Positions 24,943-35,156 of a DNA stretch of 64,000 nt are shown here, piece by piece (within the stretch, counting starts at the first letter, position 1; every line of letters starts with the position of its first letter). The DNA is taken from positions 80,103 to 144,102 of the forward strand of contig JAHOYT010000036.1 of NCBI GenBank assembly GCA_019038645.1, written 5' to 3'. The notes under the pieces were generated by a model. That model was not told the origin of the DNA. It saw nothing but the letters and a program-made list of their open reading frames with translations, and ran no database searches. The position numbers were made by a program, and so were the translations under genes. The DNA is from Bacteroidales bacterium (GTDB lineage Bacteria; Bacteroidota; Bacteroidia; Bacteroidales; UBA12077).

Positions 24943-26844
24943 TTAAAACCTGCTTATCTCATCGAGATTATTACTATTCGTAATTTCTTTAGCTTCCGGA
25001 GTAAAGAGATAATCCAGTTTTTTTGTATGATATTCAACTATTTTTCCGCGAACCATTTTTAGTGTTGAATTAATTAATTTATTTTCTTCGGAAAATGGTT
25101 CTCCAACTATTGCAGTAGCAGCAGGTAACCAACGTTCCGGAAACATACCTACGTATTTACCTCCTTTTTTATATTCATCAATTTCCTGCTGGATTTTTGT
25201 TAATGCCAGTTTTTGACCTTGTTCTGTTTCAAATGTTAAGTTGTTTTCTTTCAAATATCTCCTTAAAGCCTCTTTGGAAGGAACAATTAATCCAATTGTG
25301 TAAGGATTTTGTTCATTATATAACATCACCTGGTCGATAAATTTAGATTGTTCAACCAGAGCTTCTTCAATTGATTCCGGACTGTACTTTTCTCCGTCGT
25401 TGCCAATCAATAAACTTTTAAAACGACCTAAAACATACAGGAAGCCGTCCTTATCCATATAACCTAAATCGCCGGTATATAGCCATTTATCTTTAAGGGT
25501 TTCATTTGTAGCATTTTCGTTTTTCCAGTAACCAACCATAATGTTTTCGCCACGAACAATTATTTCACCTTTTTCACCAACCGGTAATTCATTACTATCA
25601 TCATCACAAATTTTAAGATCCAGATTTGTAACCAAATAACCTGATGAACCAAGCTTATGTTTTTTCATCGAGTTAGACGAAATAATAGGTGCAGATTCTG
25701 AAAGACCATAACCCTGAAACATTGGCATTCCTATTGCGTAATAAAATCGTTGAAGTTCAATATCAAGTAAGGCGCCACCACCAATGAAGAACTCAAGTTC
25801 GCCACCGAATCCTTCCCTGATTTTACTAAATAGAATCTTATCGAAGAGATTAAGAAGCGGCTTCTTCCAAAAATGCAGGATACCTCCTTTATTAAATCCA
25901 TCTTTATTATAACTATATGCAAGTTTTAATGCAAAATTGAATAAGTTTTCTGCTGTTGCTCCTTTATCCAAAATTCCTTTCTCGATATTCTTTTTAAAAT
26001 TCTTGGCAAGTGCCGGAACACTCAATAATAAATTTGGTTTTATTTCTTTTATATTATGAGGAATATTTTTTAAAGTCTCCATTAGAGTTTTGCCCGATTG
26101 TATAAACGCAAGACTTGCTCCATATGCCATAAAGCTGTAAATGCCAGCAGTATGCGCGAATGAATGATCAAGAGGAAGTATAAGCAAAGTTTTATAAGTG
26201 TCGGGTATATCCATTAAACTACATGCCTGCTCAACATTGGCCGTATAATTCCGGTGAGTTAACATAATTCCTTTAGGATCGGCTGTTGTACCTGATGTAT
26301 AACTAATATTTGCAAGATCGTTTGGTTTTATAGAAGATTTCGTTTTTTCAAAATCATCTTTATAGGATTTTAAATATTCGGTTCCTAAACTAAAAACGTC
26401 ATCAATAAATAATTCATCTTTCTCATAAGTATCCTGAGGATCGAGATATATTATTTTTTCAAGATTTGGCAAGTCTTTTTTTATTAGTCTTATTTTATGA
26501 GCTTGCGCATTGGAAACAATTATTATTTTAGCACCCGAATGTTCAAGTCTGAATTTAAGATCAGTACCGGCATCCAATTTCACTGATAACGGAACATTAA
26601 TTGCTCCTGCATATAAAATTGCAAGCTCACTCATTACCCAATAATTTCTTCCTTCTGACAAAAGAGCTAATCGATCTTCTTTTTTTATTTTAAGGCTAAT
26701 TAAACCAGCAGCTAATGTTTTGGTTTGTTCAAGAACTTCGCCATAGGTTAAGAATTCATATTTATCTGTTTTCTTTTCCCTTAGAAAGGGATTATTAGAA
26801 TATTTACGAACACTGTTTTCGAAAAGATCAATAATAGTAGTCAT
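24943..26844 (-). CDS. Long-chain fatty acid-CoA ligase (AMP-binding)
   Basis: This enzyme activates fatty acids as acyl-adenylates and then acyl-CoA, at the cytoplasmic face of the membrane. ANL-superfamily motifs in order are YTSGTTADPKG (182-192, phosphate loop), FQGYGLSESAP (adenine and Mg site), WLYTGDLGYMD and GRFKSLLIGNDGEKYSPE (hinge and C-terminal domain). At 633 residues it fits the FAA1/LACS-like class rather than shorter acyl-ACP synthetases. It is a single gene with repeat copy 2 immediately downstream; substrate chain length cannot be judged by eye. Confidence 0.9.
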   Translation of the reverse strand: MTTIIDLFENSVRKYSNNPFLREKKTDKYEFLTYGEVLEQTKTLAAGLISLKIKKEDRLALLSEGRNYWVMSELAILYAGAINVPLSVKLDAGTDLKFRLEHSGAKIIIVSNAQAHKIRLIKKDLPNLEKIIYLDPQDTYEKDELFIDDVFSLGTEYLKSYKDDFEKTKSSIKPNDLANISYTSGTTADPKGIMLTHRNYTANVEQACSLMDIPDTYKTLLILPLDHSFAHTAGIYSFMAYGASLAFIQSGKTLMETLKNIPHNIKEIKPNLLLSVPALAKNFKKNIEKGILDKGATAENLFNFALKLAYSYNKDGFNKGGILHFWKKPLLNLFDKILFSKIREGFGGELEFFIGGGALLDIELQRFYYAIGMPMFQGYGLSESAPIISSNSMKKHKLGSSGYLVTNLDLKICDDDSNELPVGEKGEIIVRGENIMVGYWKNENATNETLKDKWLYTGDLGYMDKDGFLYVLGRFKSLLIGNDGEKYSPESIEEALVEQSKFIDQVMLYNEQNPYTIGLIVPSKEALRRYLKENNLTFETEQGQKLALTKIQQEIDEYKKGGKYVGMFPERWLPAATAIVGEPFSEENKLINSTLKMVRGKIVEYHTKKLDYLFTPEAKEITNSNNLDEISRF

Positions 26845-27029
26845 GTTATTTAGAGTTTAATTTGACCTCACAAGTTAAAAAAAATCATTAAAATTTTATG
26901 ATCTTCCATTTTATATTATTGTTCTTTAGTTCAAGTTAGCTGAAAAACAGAGTGTTATGATCGATCAATTTAAGATCATTTTCATATTGATGTATAAATG
27001 TTTTAAATTCAGATTTTTATGTCAATATT

Positions 27030-27062
27030 TTTGATTGTCACAGGTATTTTTATATATCTTTG
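27030..27062 (+). promoter_or_regulatory. -33/-7 promoter of the SPOR lipoprotein gene
   Basis: TTTG (27030-27033) and TATCTTTG (27055-27062) are separated by 21 bases, a near-ideal Bacteroidetes promoter. Transcription would start around 27067-27070, which excludes the longer reading that begins at 27019. Confidence 0.7.
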
Positions 27063-27099
27063 TATTATAAACTCAAAATCAATATTTAATCGGAATAGT

Positions 27100-27552
27100 A
27101 TGAGAAATTTAGTTATAGTATTAAGTTTATTAGTTGTTCTTAGTTCAGGATGTGAAATGTTTGGAAAGAAAAAGCGCGCCGAGCAAGCAGCAATTGAGCT
27201 AAAAGCTAAAAATGATAGTATTGCAAAAGCTAAGAAGAAAGCAGAAGATGCTAAAATAAAAAAGCAAAAAGAAGAACAGGCTAAAAAGGCTGCAATTAAA
27301 AAGGCAGAAGAAGAAAGACGAAAATTATATAAGTTTCATATTATTGTTGGAAGCTTTAAAACTCCTGAATATGCAACTGCTTATAACAATTTAATGAGTA
27401 GTAAGGGATATCAGACTGAGTTAATTACTAATAGATATAATTTCAAAATGGTGAGTATAGGTGCATCTAAATCCTGGAAAGAAGCTGTAATTGAATTAAA
27501 TAAAGCTCGCGAAGCCATTGAGCCAACCTCATGGATTCATATTAGAGAATAA
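27100..27552 (+). CDS. SPOR-domain lipoprotein
   Basis: This is a lipid-anchored envelope protein that probably binds denuded peptidoglycan, as SPOR domains do at division sites. The signal peptide ends at the lipobox VVLSSGC. Then comes a highly charged Ala/Lys/Glu coiled coil (about residues 25-78), and the SPOR domain occupies the C-terminal 70 residues (KFHIIVGSFKTPEYATAYNN, FKMVSIGASKSWKEA). The ATG at 27100 is chosen because it makes a correct lipoprotein signal and lies just downstream of the promoter. The frame itself is open back to 27019. A strong terminator follows, so it is monocistronic. Confidence 0.88.
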   Translation: MRNLVIVLSLLVVLSSGCEMFGKKKRAEQAAIELKAKNDSIAKAKKKAEDAKIKKQKEEQAKKAAIKKAEEERRKLYKFHIIVGSFKTPEYATAYNNLMSSKGYQTELITNRYNFKMVSIGASKSWKEAVIELNKAREAIEPTSWIHIRE

Positions 27553-27576
27553 AACAGAACTTAAAATTGAAATATG

Positions 27577-27602
27577 AGCCGGCATTTGCCGGCTTTTTTT
27601 TT
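27577..27602 (+). terminator. Terminator after the SPOR lipoprotein gene
   Basis: Perfect hairpin AGCCGGCA-TT-TGCCGGCT followed by eight T. Confidence 0.92.
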
Positions 27603-27736
27603 GTTACTTATTAACAATTTCTTAAAAAGATTTTAATGCTATACACTTATATTTAGATTAAATCATTTTTTAAAACAATGAATTATTTTATATTCGCAAG
27701 ATGTTTTTGAAAAATAATTAATTAATTAAAATAATT

Positions 27737-29131
27737 ATGGGTGAGAAAATAGTTCAATCTTTAAGAAATTCTAAGGGTGCAAGATGGGGAGCCTTAGCTG
27801 TTGTGTCGTTTACAATGATGACTGGTTATTATATCAATTATGTAATATCTCCTTTAAAACCTCTTTTCGAAGAATATTTTGGCTGGAATAGTGTTGATTT
27901 TGGCTTATGGAATAGTGCTTACGGTTGGTTTAATGTTTTCTTTTTAATGTTAATTTTTGGAGGAATAATATTAGATAAAATTGGAGTAAGATTTACGGGA
28001 CTTGGAGCTGCACTTACCATGATTATTGGAACTATATTACAATATTTAGCAGTTGAAGGCTTGGTTCCTATGGAAGGACTCTTTTTTGAAGGAACATTTT
28101 TAGAAATGAAATCTCAAATTTTTTATGGGGCACTTGGATTTGCAATTTTTGGAGTTGGTGTTGAAGTTGCCGGAATAACTGTTTCAAAAGTAATTGTAAA
28201 GTGGTTTAAAGGTAAAGAATTAGCACTTGCAATGGGATTAGAAATGGCAACTGCGCGTATGGGAACAGCTCTTGCATTAGCATTACCATTACCTATGGCA
28301 ACAGTTTGGTTCGGAACAAGAGCTGAACCAGCAATTTCTGCTCCGGTTATGCTCGGCCTAGGCCTTTTAGTTGCAGGTTTTGTAGCTTTTATCTGGTATA
28401 CATTTATGGATAAAAAATTAGAAGCATCAGAAGGTATTGATAAGGCTTCCAAAGAAGATGAGTTTAAAGTAAGTGATATTTTTACCATCCTGGTAAATAA
28501 GGGTTTTTGGTTAATTGCATTACTTTGTGTATTATTTTACTCTGGTGTTTTTCCATTTTTATATTATGCTACAGATTTAATGATTAATAAATACGGTGTT
28601 AATCCAGATTTTGCAGGAACTATTCCTGGACTTTTACCATTTGGAACAATATTATTAACTCCAATATTTGGTAGTATTTACGATAGAAAAGGAAAAGGAG
28701 CTACAATTATGTTAATTGGTTCTGTTATGCTATTGATTGCCCATACATTTTTTGCAATTCCATTTATCGACAATTATGTTATTGCAATTGCCCTTATTTT
28801 ATTTTTAGGTGTTACATTCTCTCTAGTACCTTCAGCAATGTGGCCTTCAGTTCCAAAGATTATTCCTGAAAAGCAATTAGGAACAGCATACGCTCTTATA
28901 TTTTGGGTTCAAAACTGGGGATTAATGGGAATGCCATTATTAATTGGCTGGTCATTAGAGAAATACGGACGTGTTGCTGATGAGTCAATAAAAGGATATC
29001 ATTATGACTATACTGTTCCTATGATGATATTTGCGGCTACAGGCTTTTTAGCTATTATCGTTGCTATAATGCTTAAAGCAGAAGATAAGAAAAAAGGTTA
29101 TGGACTGGAATTACCTAATATGCAAAAGTAA
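27737..29131 (+). CDS. MFS transporter, MFSD1-like (paralogue 1)
   Basis: This is a 12-helix major-facilitator carrier of the inner membrane, 464 residues. The helix 2-3 loop has the MFS signature form GGIILDKIGVRFTG. The segment VSKVIVKWFKGKELALAMGLEMATARMG closely resembles the WFKGKEL region I remember from the eukaryotic MFSD1 family (lysosomal dipeptide carriers). A second signature-like loop, GSIYDRKGKG, starts the C-terminal half. Substrate is inferred, not shown; small peptides are plausible given the POT transporter and PepD in the window. It is followed by a close paralogue after a terminator, suggesting tandem duplication with separate transcription. Confidence 0.85.
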   Translation: MGEKIVQSLRNSKGARWGALAVVSFTMMTGYYINYVISPLKPLFEEYFGWNSVDFGLWNSAYGWFNVFFLMLIFGGIILDKIGVRFTGLGAALTMIIGTILQYLAVEGLVPMEGLFFEGTFLEMKSQIFYGALGFAIFGVGVEVAGITVSKVIVKWFKGKELALAMGLEMATARMGTALALALPLPMATVWFGTRAEPAISAPVMLGLGLLVAGFVAFIWYTFMDKKLEASEGIDKASKEDEFKVSDIFTILVNKGFWLIALLCVLFYSGVFPFLYYATDLMINKYGVNPDFAGTIPGLLPFGTILLTPIFGSIYDRKGKGATIMLIGSVMLLIAHTFFAIPFIDNYVIAIALILFLGVTFSLVPSAMWPSVPKIIPEKQLGTAYALIFWVQNWGLMGMPLLIGWSLEKYGRVADESIKGYHYDYTVPMMIFAATGFLAIIVAIMLKAEDKKKGYGLELPNMQK

Positions 29132-29152
29132 TTTATTCTAAAATATATTTCG

Positions 29153-29184
29153 GGCTGTTCAAATAAATGAGCAGCCTTTTTTTT
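29153..29184 (+). terminator. Terminator between the two MFSD1-like genes
   Basis: Stem GGCTGTTC / GAGCAGCC (one G-U) around an eight-base loop, then eight T. The GGCTGT arm resembles the outer arms of repeat copy 2. Confidence 0.85.
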
Positions 29185-29232
29185 AGTTTTTATTTGTATT
29201 ATTGTGTTTCGAAAATCTAAATGAAATTTATT

Positions 29233-30582
29233 ATGTCAAAAAAGCTAGCTGATTCAAAATATTTACGTTGGGGAATTTTAATTCTAGTAGGATTTATTTT
29301 ATCTGTAAATTATTATTTCTACGATGCCTTTTCAACTTTAAAAGATTTATTAGTGCAGGAATTTAGTTTCACAAATACACAATATGGTTTATTTGTTGCA
29401 TTTTATTCTATTCCAAATACGTTCCTGTTAATGGCTGTAATTGGAGGAGTAATTCTTGATAAATTGGGTATTCGCAGAACTGGATTTATGTTTATATTCT
29501 TTATGGCTTTTGGAGCTGTTCTTACTGCATATGGAGCAAGTGATTTTTATAAAGATGGTTTAGGATATGGTTTTATGAGTTCATTCTTACCCAATTATTC
29601 GCCGGAATTAAAAATGATGTTATTAGGTCGGTTCTTTTATGGCTTAGGTGCTGAAACAAGTATTGTTGTTATTAGTAAAGTTTTGGTAAAATGGTTCAAA
29701 GGAAAAGATTTAGCTCTTGCATTTGGTTTAAAAGTTGGATTTGGAAGATTAGGTACATTTGCAGCATTAAATTTATCTCCTGTATTAGCTAATAATGGAC
29801 AAACGCTTGGTGTAGCTGTATGGTTTGCAGGAATTTTAGTTTGCATTGGATTATTAGCATTTATTATTTATATCATCTTCGATTTAAAATTTGATAAAGA
29901 AGTAAAAGATACTCAAGTGCTATTATCAGAAAAGGATAAGTTTAAAATATCTGATATATGGGGAATTTTATCGAACAGGGCTTATATTTTTATTGCACTT
30001 TTATGTGTTACTTTTTATTCAGCAGTATTTCCTTTTGTGGCATTTGCTCCTGATTTTTTTGCTAATAAGTTTGGAATGAGTGCAGTAGCTAGCGGGCAAA
30101 TAACCTCATTATTACCTTTAGGAACAATGATTTTTACTCCGATCTTCGGAGCCTTAATTGATAGATTAGGGAAAGCTGCGTCAGTAATGACCTTTGGTGC
30201 ACTTATATTGTTAATAGTGCATTTAACATTTGCTTTGACCAATATTCCCCCATATATCCCAATGGTTTTATTGGGAATTTCATTTTCATTGGTTCCGGCA
30301 GCCATGTGGCCAACAATGGTTAAATTAGTTGAAGAAAAACAAATTGGGACTGCATATGGTTTAATGTACTCAATTCAAAATTTAGGATTGTGGGGATTTC
30401 CAATTCTTGCAGGTGTAATTCTTGATACTACAAATCCTGGTAATCCCGAAGTATTAAATTACACATATACAATACTAATGTTTGCAGCATTAGGCTTATT
30501 AGGATTGTTTTTTGGTTATATGTTAAAACATAATGATAAAAAATATGGTCTTGGTGTTGATCAACCATTAAATAAAAAATAG
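29233..30582 (+). CDS. MFS transporter, MFSD1-like (paralogue 2)
   Basis: This is a paralogue of the preceding transporter with the same plan: GGVILDKLGIRRTG in the first half, ISKVLVKWFKGKDLALAFGLKVGFGRLG in the middle and GALIDRLGKA in the second half. The two share the WFKGK(E/D)LALA core but differ in helix 4-5 loops, so substrate ranges may differ. The frame begins at ATG 29221 (MKFIMSKK), but the ATG at 29233 aligns better with the paralogue's short N-terminus. It ends at a bidirectional terminator shared with the convergent M16C protease gene. Confidence 0.84.
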   Translation: MSKKLADSKYLRWGILILVGFILSVNYYFYDAFSTLKDLLVQEFSFTNTQYGLFVAFYSIPNTFLLMAVIGGVILDKLGIRRTGFMFIFFMAFGAVLTAYGASDFYKDGLGYGFMSSFLPNYSPELKMMLLGRFFYGLGAETSIVVISKVLVKWFKGKDLALAFGLKVGFGRLGTFAALNLSPVLANNGQTLGVAVWFAGILVCIGLLAFIIYIIFDLKFDKEVKDTQVLLSEKDKFKISDIWGILSNRAYIFIALLCVTFYSAVFPFVAFAPDFFANKFGMSAVASGQITSLLPLGTMIFTPIFGALIDRLGKAASVMTFGALILLIVHLTFALTNIPPYIPMVLLGISFSLVPAAMWPTMVKLVEEKQIGTAYGLMYSIQNLGLWGFPILAGVILDTTNPGNPEVLNYTYTILMFAALGLLGLFFGYMLKHNDKKYGLGVDQPLNKK

Positions 30583-30603
30583 ACACAAGATACTTGAGTA
30601 ATA

Positions 30604-30632
30604 AAAAAGGCACGTATAAAACGTGCCTTTTT
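30604..30632 (+). terminator. Bidirectional terminator between MFS and M16C genes
   Basis: AAAAAGGCACGT-ATAAA-ACGTGCCTTTTT: perfect stem with A- and T-runs on both sides. Confidence 0.92.
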
Positions 30633-30653
30633 GGTATGTGTAAAAAGAAATGA

Positions 30654-33641
30654 TTATTTGGTTATATTTAGAATCTCATCAAACAATTCTTTATTTTCTT
30701 TTATTTTATCAGTATTTCCATAAACACAAATAGCATTTTGTGAAAGGATGTCACTTACCATTTTCTCAAAAGATTTAATATCTTCTGCGGTAGTATTTAA
30801 AACTGCATTTCTTTCAGTTTTTAATTCTTCAATTGTAGTTTTTCTGAAATAACGTGAAACAGCTATTGATCCTCTTTGGGATGCCGTTGTTGGTCTATCC
30901 ATACGTGAAATTGTACCAATAATAAAGCGGGTCATCTCATTTTCGTCAGCTTCAAATTTTTGTAAAAATTCAGGAGAAGCATCATAATTATCAAGAGTTT
31001 CCCTCAGGTTAGGGTCACGATATGAGGCAAAATATACATTGCCGGATTGACTAAATCCTGTGAAACCTCCATAAGCTCCACCAATTACCCGAACTTGATT
31101 TCGAACCCATTCTCTTGAAAGTATTTGGTTTAAAACTCTCATTTTACCGTCCCATTCATAATCTAACTTTTTAAAGTCATATCCTTTAATTACATACTGA
31201 ACTTTGGAAGCCGACATTAGCCCTTCGTTCTTTTTTGTTAAATCAAATTCCCATTCATTAATTTGTCCTTCACCTGCTGGTAATGATGAAACCAAAATTT
31301 GTAGACCTTCAGTATAAGTCGGATAATTTTCTTCTGAGCATGTAATTGCAGCAATCATATTATTTTGATTGAATAATATCTCAGCTGTTTTAGCAAGTTT
31401 TTCACTTACTTCTTGGTTTTTAGAATCAAAATTTTCGATAATTTCTGTAATAAAGTTATAATAATCTAAACCACCTGTTAGTTCATCGAACATTCCGTCA
31501 TTTGAATAGTAAGAATGTAATCTGGTCATGGCATATCCAATTCCGTTATTTTTCACTCGTGATTCAACTCTGGATTGATGCCGCGTAAGAACAGCTTGTA
31601 ATCTTTCGGCATCATCATATTTAGATGTATTAAGGATTTCTGCAGCCAATTCAAAAAGCTTACTTCCTTTTTCTGTAAAAGCTTTTGACGTTACTACAAA
31701 ATATGGTAAAATTTTGTCATCTGAATAATCTTCAAGATAAGAATTTAGATTAGTATAAAATCCACCAGTATGTATATTTAACGCATTGTCAAGTTCGCCA
31801 AATGTATAGTTTTCAGTACTCATTAAACCAATTATCTCTGCAAGAAGCTTTGTGTAAGGGATTAACTCTTGCGGAACAGCACGTAAATCAAAGAATAAAT
31901 TAGCATACAAAATATTATTTGTAAAATCTTCGTGATGCAAAACCGGAATATCAGCAACAATTTTATTCTCTAAATCATACCATTCAACTTCAGGACTAAT
32001 ATCTGAAAGCGATAACATAGGAATTGTGGCAAGTGCCTCCGGTGTATCTTCTTGTTTTTGATATTCCTTAAGTGCTTTTGTTTCTTCAACCAGCTGGATT
32101 ATTTCCTCTTCGCTTAAACTAGCTTTATAATCAGCTAATTCCTTTTTGATTTGTGCTGATATTTCTTTTTCAAGTCCGGGTTGTGGTTTCAATACCATTA
32201 AAAGCGCATGTGGATTAGAGATCATCTGTTCTTTAATAATAGTTTCAAGTAACCCATTGTTAATTCCTGCTTTGATATCGGCAAGTGGTTTCTCAAATTC
32301 TAAACCTAAGAACGGATCGTCAGCAAAGAACCATCCCTGGTATGACATCATGATATACATCATTCCTTTTTGAGGTGTATTACCTTCTCTTAAATTAAAT
32401 TCCATTCGGTTTACAATACCTTCAATCATAGATTTATCAAAACCTTCTTCACTTACTTTCTGAAGTGTTTCATAAACAATTTTATCGAATTTATCTTTAT
32501 CTTCCGGATTAGCATTTTGAACTCTTATTTGAAAGATATTTTGTTTTGAGTTGTCTACAGACGCTCTTACTTCTTTACCAATACCTGCCTCCTGTAATGC
32601 AAGTCGTAAAGGTGCTGATTCATGATTAACCAGGGCTTCTCTTATTATATTCAGAGCCATTACATGTGATTGATCGGTATTTAAGCCTGTAACAAAATTA
32701 ATGCTTAAGTAAGTATTGTCTTTTGTAGAACTGCCTTCAGGAACAGGATATGACTTTTCTGCATATTTTTTAGCATCGAAAGGCTTCTGTAATGGAATTT
32801 CTACTTTTTCATCTGATTTTTCATACTTAGAAAAGTATTCAGAATCAATAAATTGCAATTCTTTATTCAAATCGGCGTTACCATATAATAATACATAACT
32901 ATTTGATGGATCATAGTATTTTTTATGGAAGCTTTTAAAATACTCGTAATCTAAACCAGGAATTGCAGTTGGGTAACCTCCTGATGAAACTCCATAAGTA
33001 TTATCAGGGAAAAGTATTTTATTTACCTGGTAACTCAATTCTCTGGTCGGGCTTGAGAAAGCTCCTTTCATTTCGTTATAAACAACACCTTTATAAACAA
33101 CCTCGCCATCAATATCATCCAGTTCATAATGCCATCCTTCTTGTTTAAGAATCCTTGGATCTTCATATAATAATGGATTGAAAACTGCATCAAGATATAC
33201 ATGCATTAAATTGAAATAATCTTTATCGTTCATACTGGCAACAGGATAAGTTGTAACATCAGATCCTGTCATAGCATTTAAAAATGTATTTAACGACCCT
33301 TTACTTAGTACATCAAACGGGCTTTTTACCGGAAAGTTTTTTGATCCGTTTAATACTGAATGTTCCATAATATGAGGCGTCCCATAATCATGTTCAGGAG
33401 CAGTTTTAAATGCAATATTGAAAAGTTTATTTGCATCGTCGGCATCAATTTTTAGTAATCGGGCACCGCTTTTTTCGTGAATAAAGTATAAGCAATTGGC
33501 ATTTACCTCTTTCACAAATTTCTTTTCAACGAGTTTAAATCCGTTATAAGTTTGATCAACTTTAAACTCAGACTGTGGAGTACACGCCCATATCAGGGCT
33601 ACTAAAGCTAATAAGATTAGAGAAAAAAATTTGTTTTTCAT
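30654..33641 (-). CDS. M16C metalloprotease (presequence-protease-like), lipoprotein
   Basis: This is a large zinc peptidase of the M16C group, which degrades short unfolded peptides inside a closed clamshell. The inverted zinc motif HIMEH is at 90-94 and the downstream Glu region (YNEMKGAFSSP) follows. The peptide-binding Arg/Tyr-type region near the end of the second half reads NQVRVIGGAYGGFTGFS. At 995 residues it contains all four M16 domains and the hinge. The N-terminus MKNKFFSLILLALVALIWAC is a signal peptide with a plausible lipobox Cys20, so it is predicted to be lipid-anchored in the envelope. It may supply peptides for the nearby transporters, which is inference. Confidence 0.9.
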   Translation of the reverse strand: MKNKFFSLILLALVALIWACTPQSEFKVDQTYNGFKLVEKKFVKEVNANCLYFIHEKSGARLLKIDADDANKLFNIAFKTAPEHDYGTPHIMEHSVLNGSKNFPVKSPFDVLSKGSLNTFLNAMTGSDVTTYPVASMNDKDYFNLMHVYLDAVFNPLLYEDPRILKQEGWHYELDDIDGEVVYKGVVYNEMKGAFSSPTRELSYQVNKILFPDNTYGVSSGGYPTAIPGLDYEYFKSFHKKYYDPSNSYVLLYGNADLNKELQFIDSEYFSKYEKSDEKVEIPLQKPFDAKKYAEKSYPVPEGSSTKDNTYLSINFVTGLNTDQSHVMALNIIREALVNHESAPLRLALQEAGIGKEVRASVDNSKQNIFQIRVQNANPEDKDKFDKIVYETLQKVSEEGFDKSMIEGIVNRMEFNLREGNTPQKGMMYIMMSYQGWFFADDPFLGLEFEKPLADIKAGINNGLLETIIKEQMISNPHALLMVLKPQPGLEKEISAQIKKELADYKASLSEEEIIQLVEETKALKEYQKQEDTPEALATIPMLSLSDISPEVEWYDLENKIVADIPVLHHEDFTNNILYANLFFDLRAVPQELIPYTKLLAEIIGLMSTENYTFGELDNALNIHTGGFYTNLNSYLEDYSDDKILPYFVVTSKAFTEKGSKLFELAAEILNTSKYDDAERLQAVLTRHQSRVESRVKNNGIGYAMTRLHSYYSNDGMFDELTGGLDYYNFITEIIENFDSKNQEVSEKLAKTAEILFNQNNMIAAITCSEENYPTYTEGLQILVSSLPAGEGQINEWEFDLTKKNEGLMSASKVQYVIKGYDFKKLDYEWDGKMRVLNQILSREWVRNQVRVIGGAYGGFTGFSQSGNVYFASYRDPNLRETLDNYDASPEFLQKFEADENEMTRFIIGTISRMDRPTTASQRGSIAVSRYFRKTTIEELKTERNAVLNTTAEDIKSFEKMVSDILSQNAICVYGNTDKIKENKELFDEILNITK

Positions 33642-33893
33642 TTTTAAGGGTTTTATTTTATAAGGTTAATATTTAATTAACTATGTAAAAAAAAGAATTT
33701 TAAATATACAATAATTTGATTATTTAACTAGTAGAAACAAGAGTTTTAATATTTTATTCTTATCGATTATCAATATGTAGATATTGAAGTGTAGTATAAC
33801 TATACAGTATTTATGAATCAGGAGTTTCTAATTTTCTCAATCACATTGTCAAGATAGGAGTACATTCCATTAAAAGACTGATACCTGGTTTTT

Positions 33894-35156
33894 CTATAAT
33901 ATGATTGTTTCCTCCCGGTTTGGACCCACAGAAATTATTTTAATCGGGACATTAACCTCATTCTCAATATACTTAAGGTAAACTGTAAATTCTTTTGGTA
34001 GTTTATTATATGAATTGATTTTCGAAATATCTTCTTTCCATCCATTAAATTCTTTTAAAACAGGCTCCAATGGTTCGTTTATTTCATAAGGCAGATAATT
34101 AATTTCTTTACCATTTAGTAGGTAATGAGTACACACTTTAATGGTATCAAAACCAGTTAAAACATCAGCTTTTGTAACTATAAGTTCTGTAACGCCATTA
34201 AGCATTACGGCATATTTAAGTGCTGGCAAATCGAGCCAGCCACATCGTCTTGGTCTGCCAGTTGTAGCACCAAATTCATGTCCTTGCTTTCGCAATAATT
34301 CTCCTTCTTCATTTTCTAATTCGGTAGGGAATGGACCACTGCCAACACGGGTGCAATAGGCTTTAAATATTCCAATTACATTTCCTATTTTATTAGGAGC
34401 TACACCTAATCCTGTACAAGCGCCTGCACATATTGTATTCGATGATGTAACAAATGGATACGAGCCAAAATCAATATCAAGTAATGTGCCTTGTGCACCT
34501 TCGGCCAAAATTAATTTTTCTTCATTAATGTAATTGTTAATTTCATGTTCGCTTTCAATTAGCTTAAAAGATTTAATAAGTTCAATTCCTTTAAACCATT
34601 TTTCTTCATATTCCTCAAGATCAAACTTAAAATCATATTGCTTTAAGAGATCTTTGTGTTTATTAGTCAGAAAATTGTATTTTTCTATAAACCCGGGATT
34701 AATTATATCACCAATTCGTAATCCATTCCGGCCGGTTTTGTCCATATATGTTGGTCCAATCCCTTTTAAAGTAGAACCAATTTTTGTTTTCCCTTTTGCT
34801 GCTTCAGATGCAGCATCAAGAATTCTGTGAGATGGTAATATAAGATGAGCTCTTTTAGATATAAATAGATTCTTTGTTAAATCAACATTAAGATCTTTAA
34901 GTTCTTCAATCTCTTTCATGAAAATTGCCGGATCTATAACAACACCGTTTCCAATAATATTAATTGTATCAGATCTGAATACACCAGACGGAATTGTATG
35001 CAAAACATGTTTTATTTCATTAAATTCAAGAGTATGCCCTGCATTTGGTCCACCCTGAAATCGAGCAATTACGTTGTATTTAGGAGCTAAAACATCAACA
35101 ATTTTACCTTTTCCCTCGTCTCCCCACTGAAGACCTAATAATACATCTAACTTCAT
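33894..35156 (-). CDS. purA: Adenylosuccinate synthetase
   Basis: It catalyses the first committed step of AMP synthesis: IMP, aspartate and GTP give adenylosuccinate. The GTP/IMP loop WGDEGKGK (11-18), the NAGHT motif with the catalytic His, the QGTLLDIDFGSYPFVTSSNT block and TGRPRRCGW are all intact. At 420 residues it is the normal length. It follows fur and the rel/spoT homologue on the same strand, an order I recall as common in Bacteroidetes. A 112-base spacer separates it from fur, so a separate promoter is possible. No clear terminator was seen in the 252 bases downstream. Confidence 0.97.
   Translation of the reverse strand: MKLDVLLGLQWGDEGKGKIVDVLAPKYNVIARFQGGPNAGHTLEFNEIKHVLHTIPSGVFRSDTINIIGNGVVIDPAIFMKEIEELKDLNVDLTKNLFISKRAHLILPSHRILDAASEAAKGKTKIGSTLKGIGPTYMDKTGRNGLRIGDIINPGFIEKYNFLTNKHKDLLKQYDFKFDLEEYEEKWFKGIELIKSFKLIESEHEINNYINEEKLILAEGAQGTLLDIDFGSYPFVTSSNTICAGACTGLGVAPNKIGNVIGIFKAYCTRVGSGPFPTELENEEGELLRKQGHEFGATTGRPRRCGWLDLPALKYAVMLNGVTELIVTKADVLTGFDTIKVCTHYLLNGKEINYLPYEINEPLEPVLKEFNGWKEDISKINSYNKLPKEFTVYLKYIENEVNVPIKIISVGPNREETIIL

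Noticed and set aside
28123..28488. 121-residue antisense frame inside the first MFS gene
   Set aside because: It is a shadow of a strongly conserved transporter, with repetitive Ala/Pro composition typical of reverse translation of hydrophobic helices.
33642..33893. Possible short gene after purA (frame reading MYSYLDNVIEKIRNS on the minus strand)
   Set aside because: It is only about 15 residues from an ATG, lacks a start signal, and purA already ends at its normal family C-terminus; probably coincidence.
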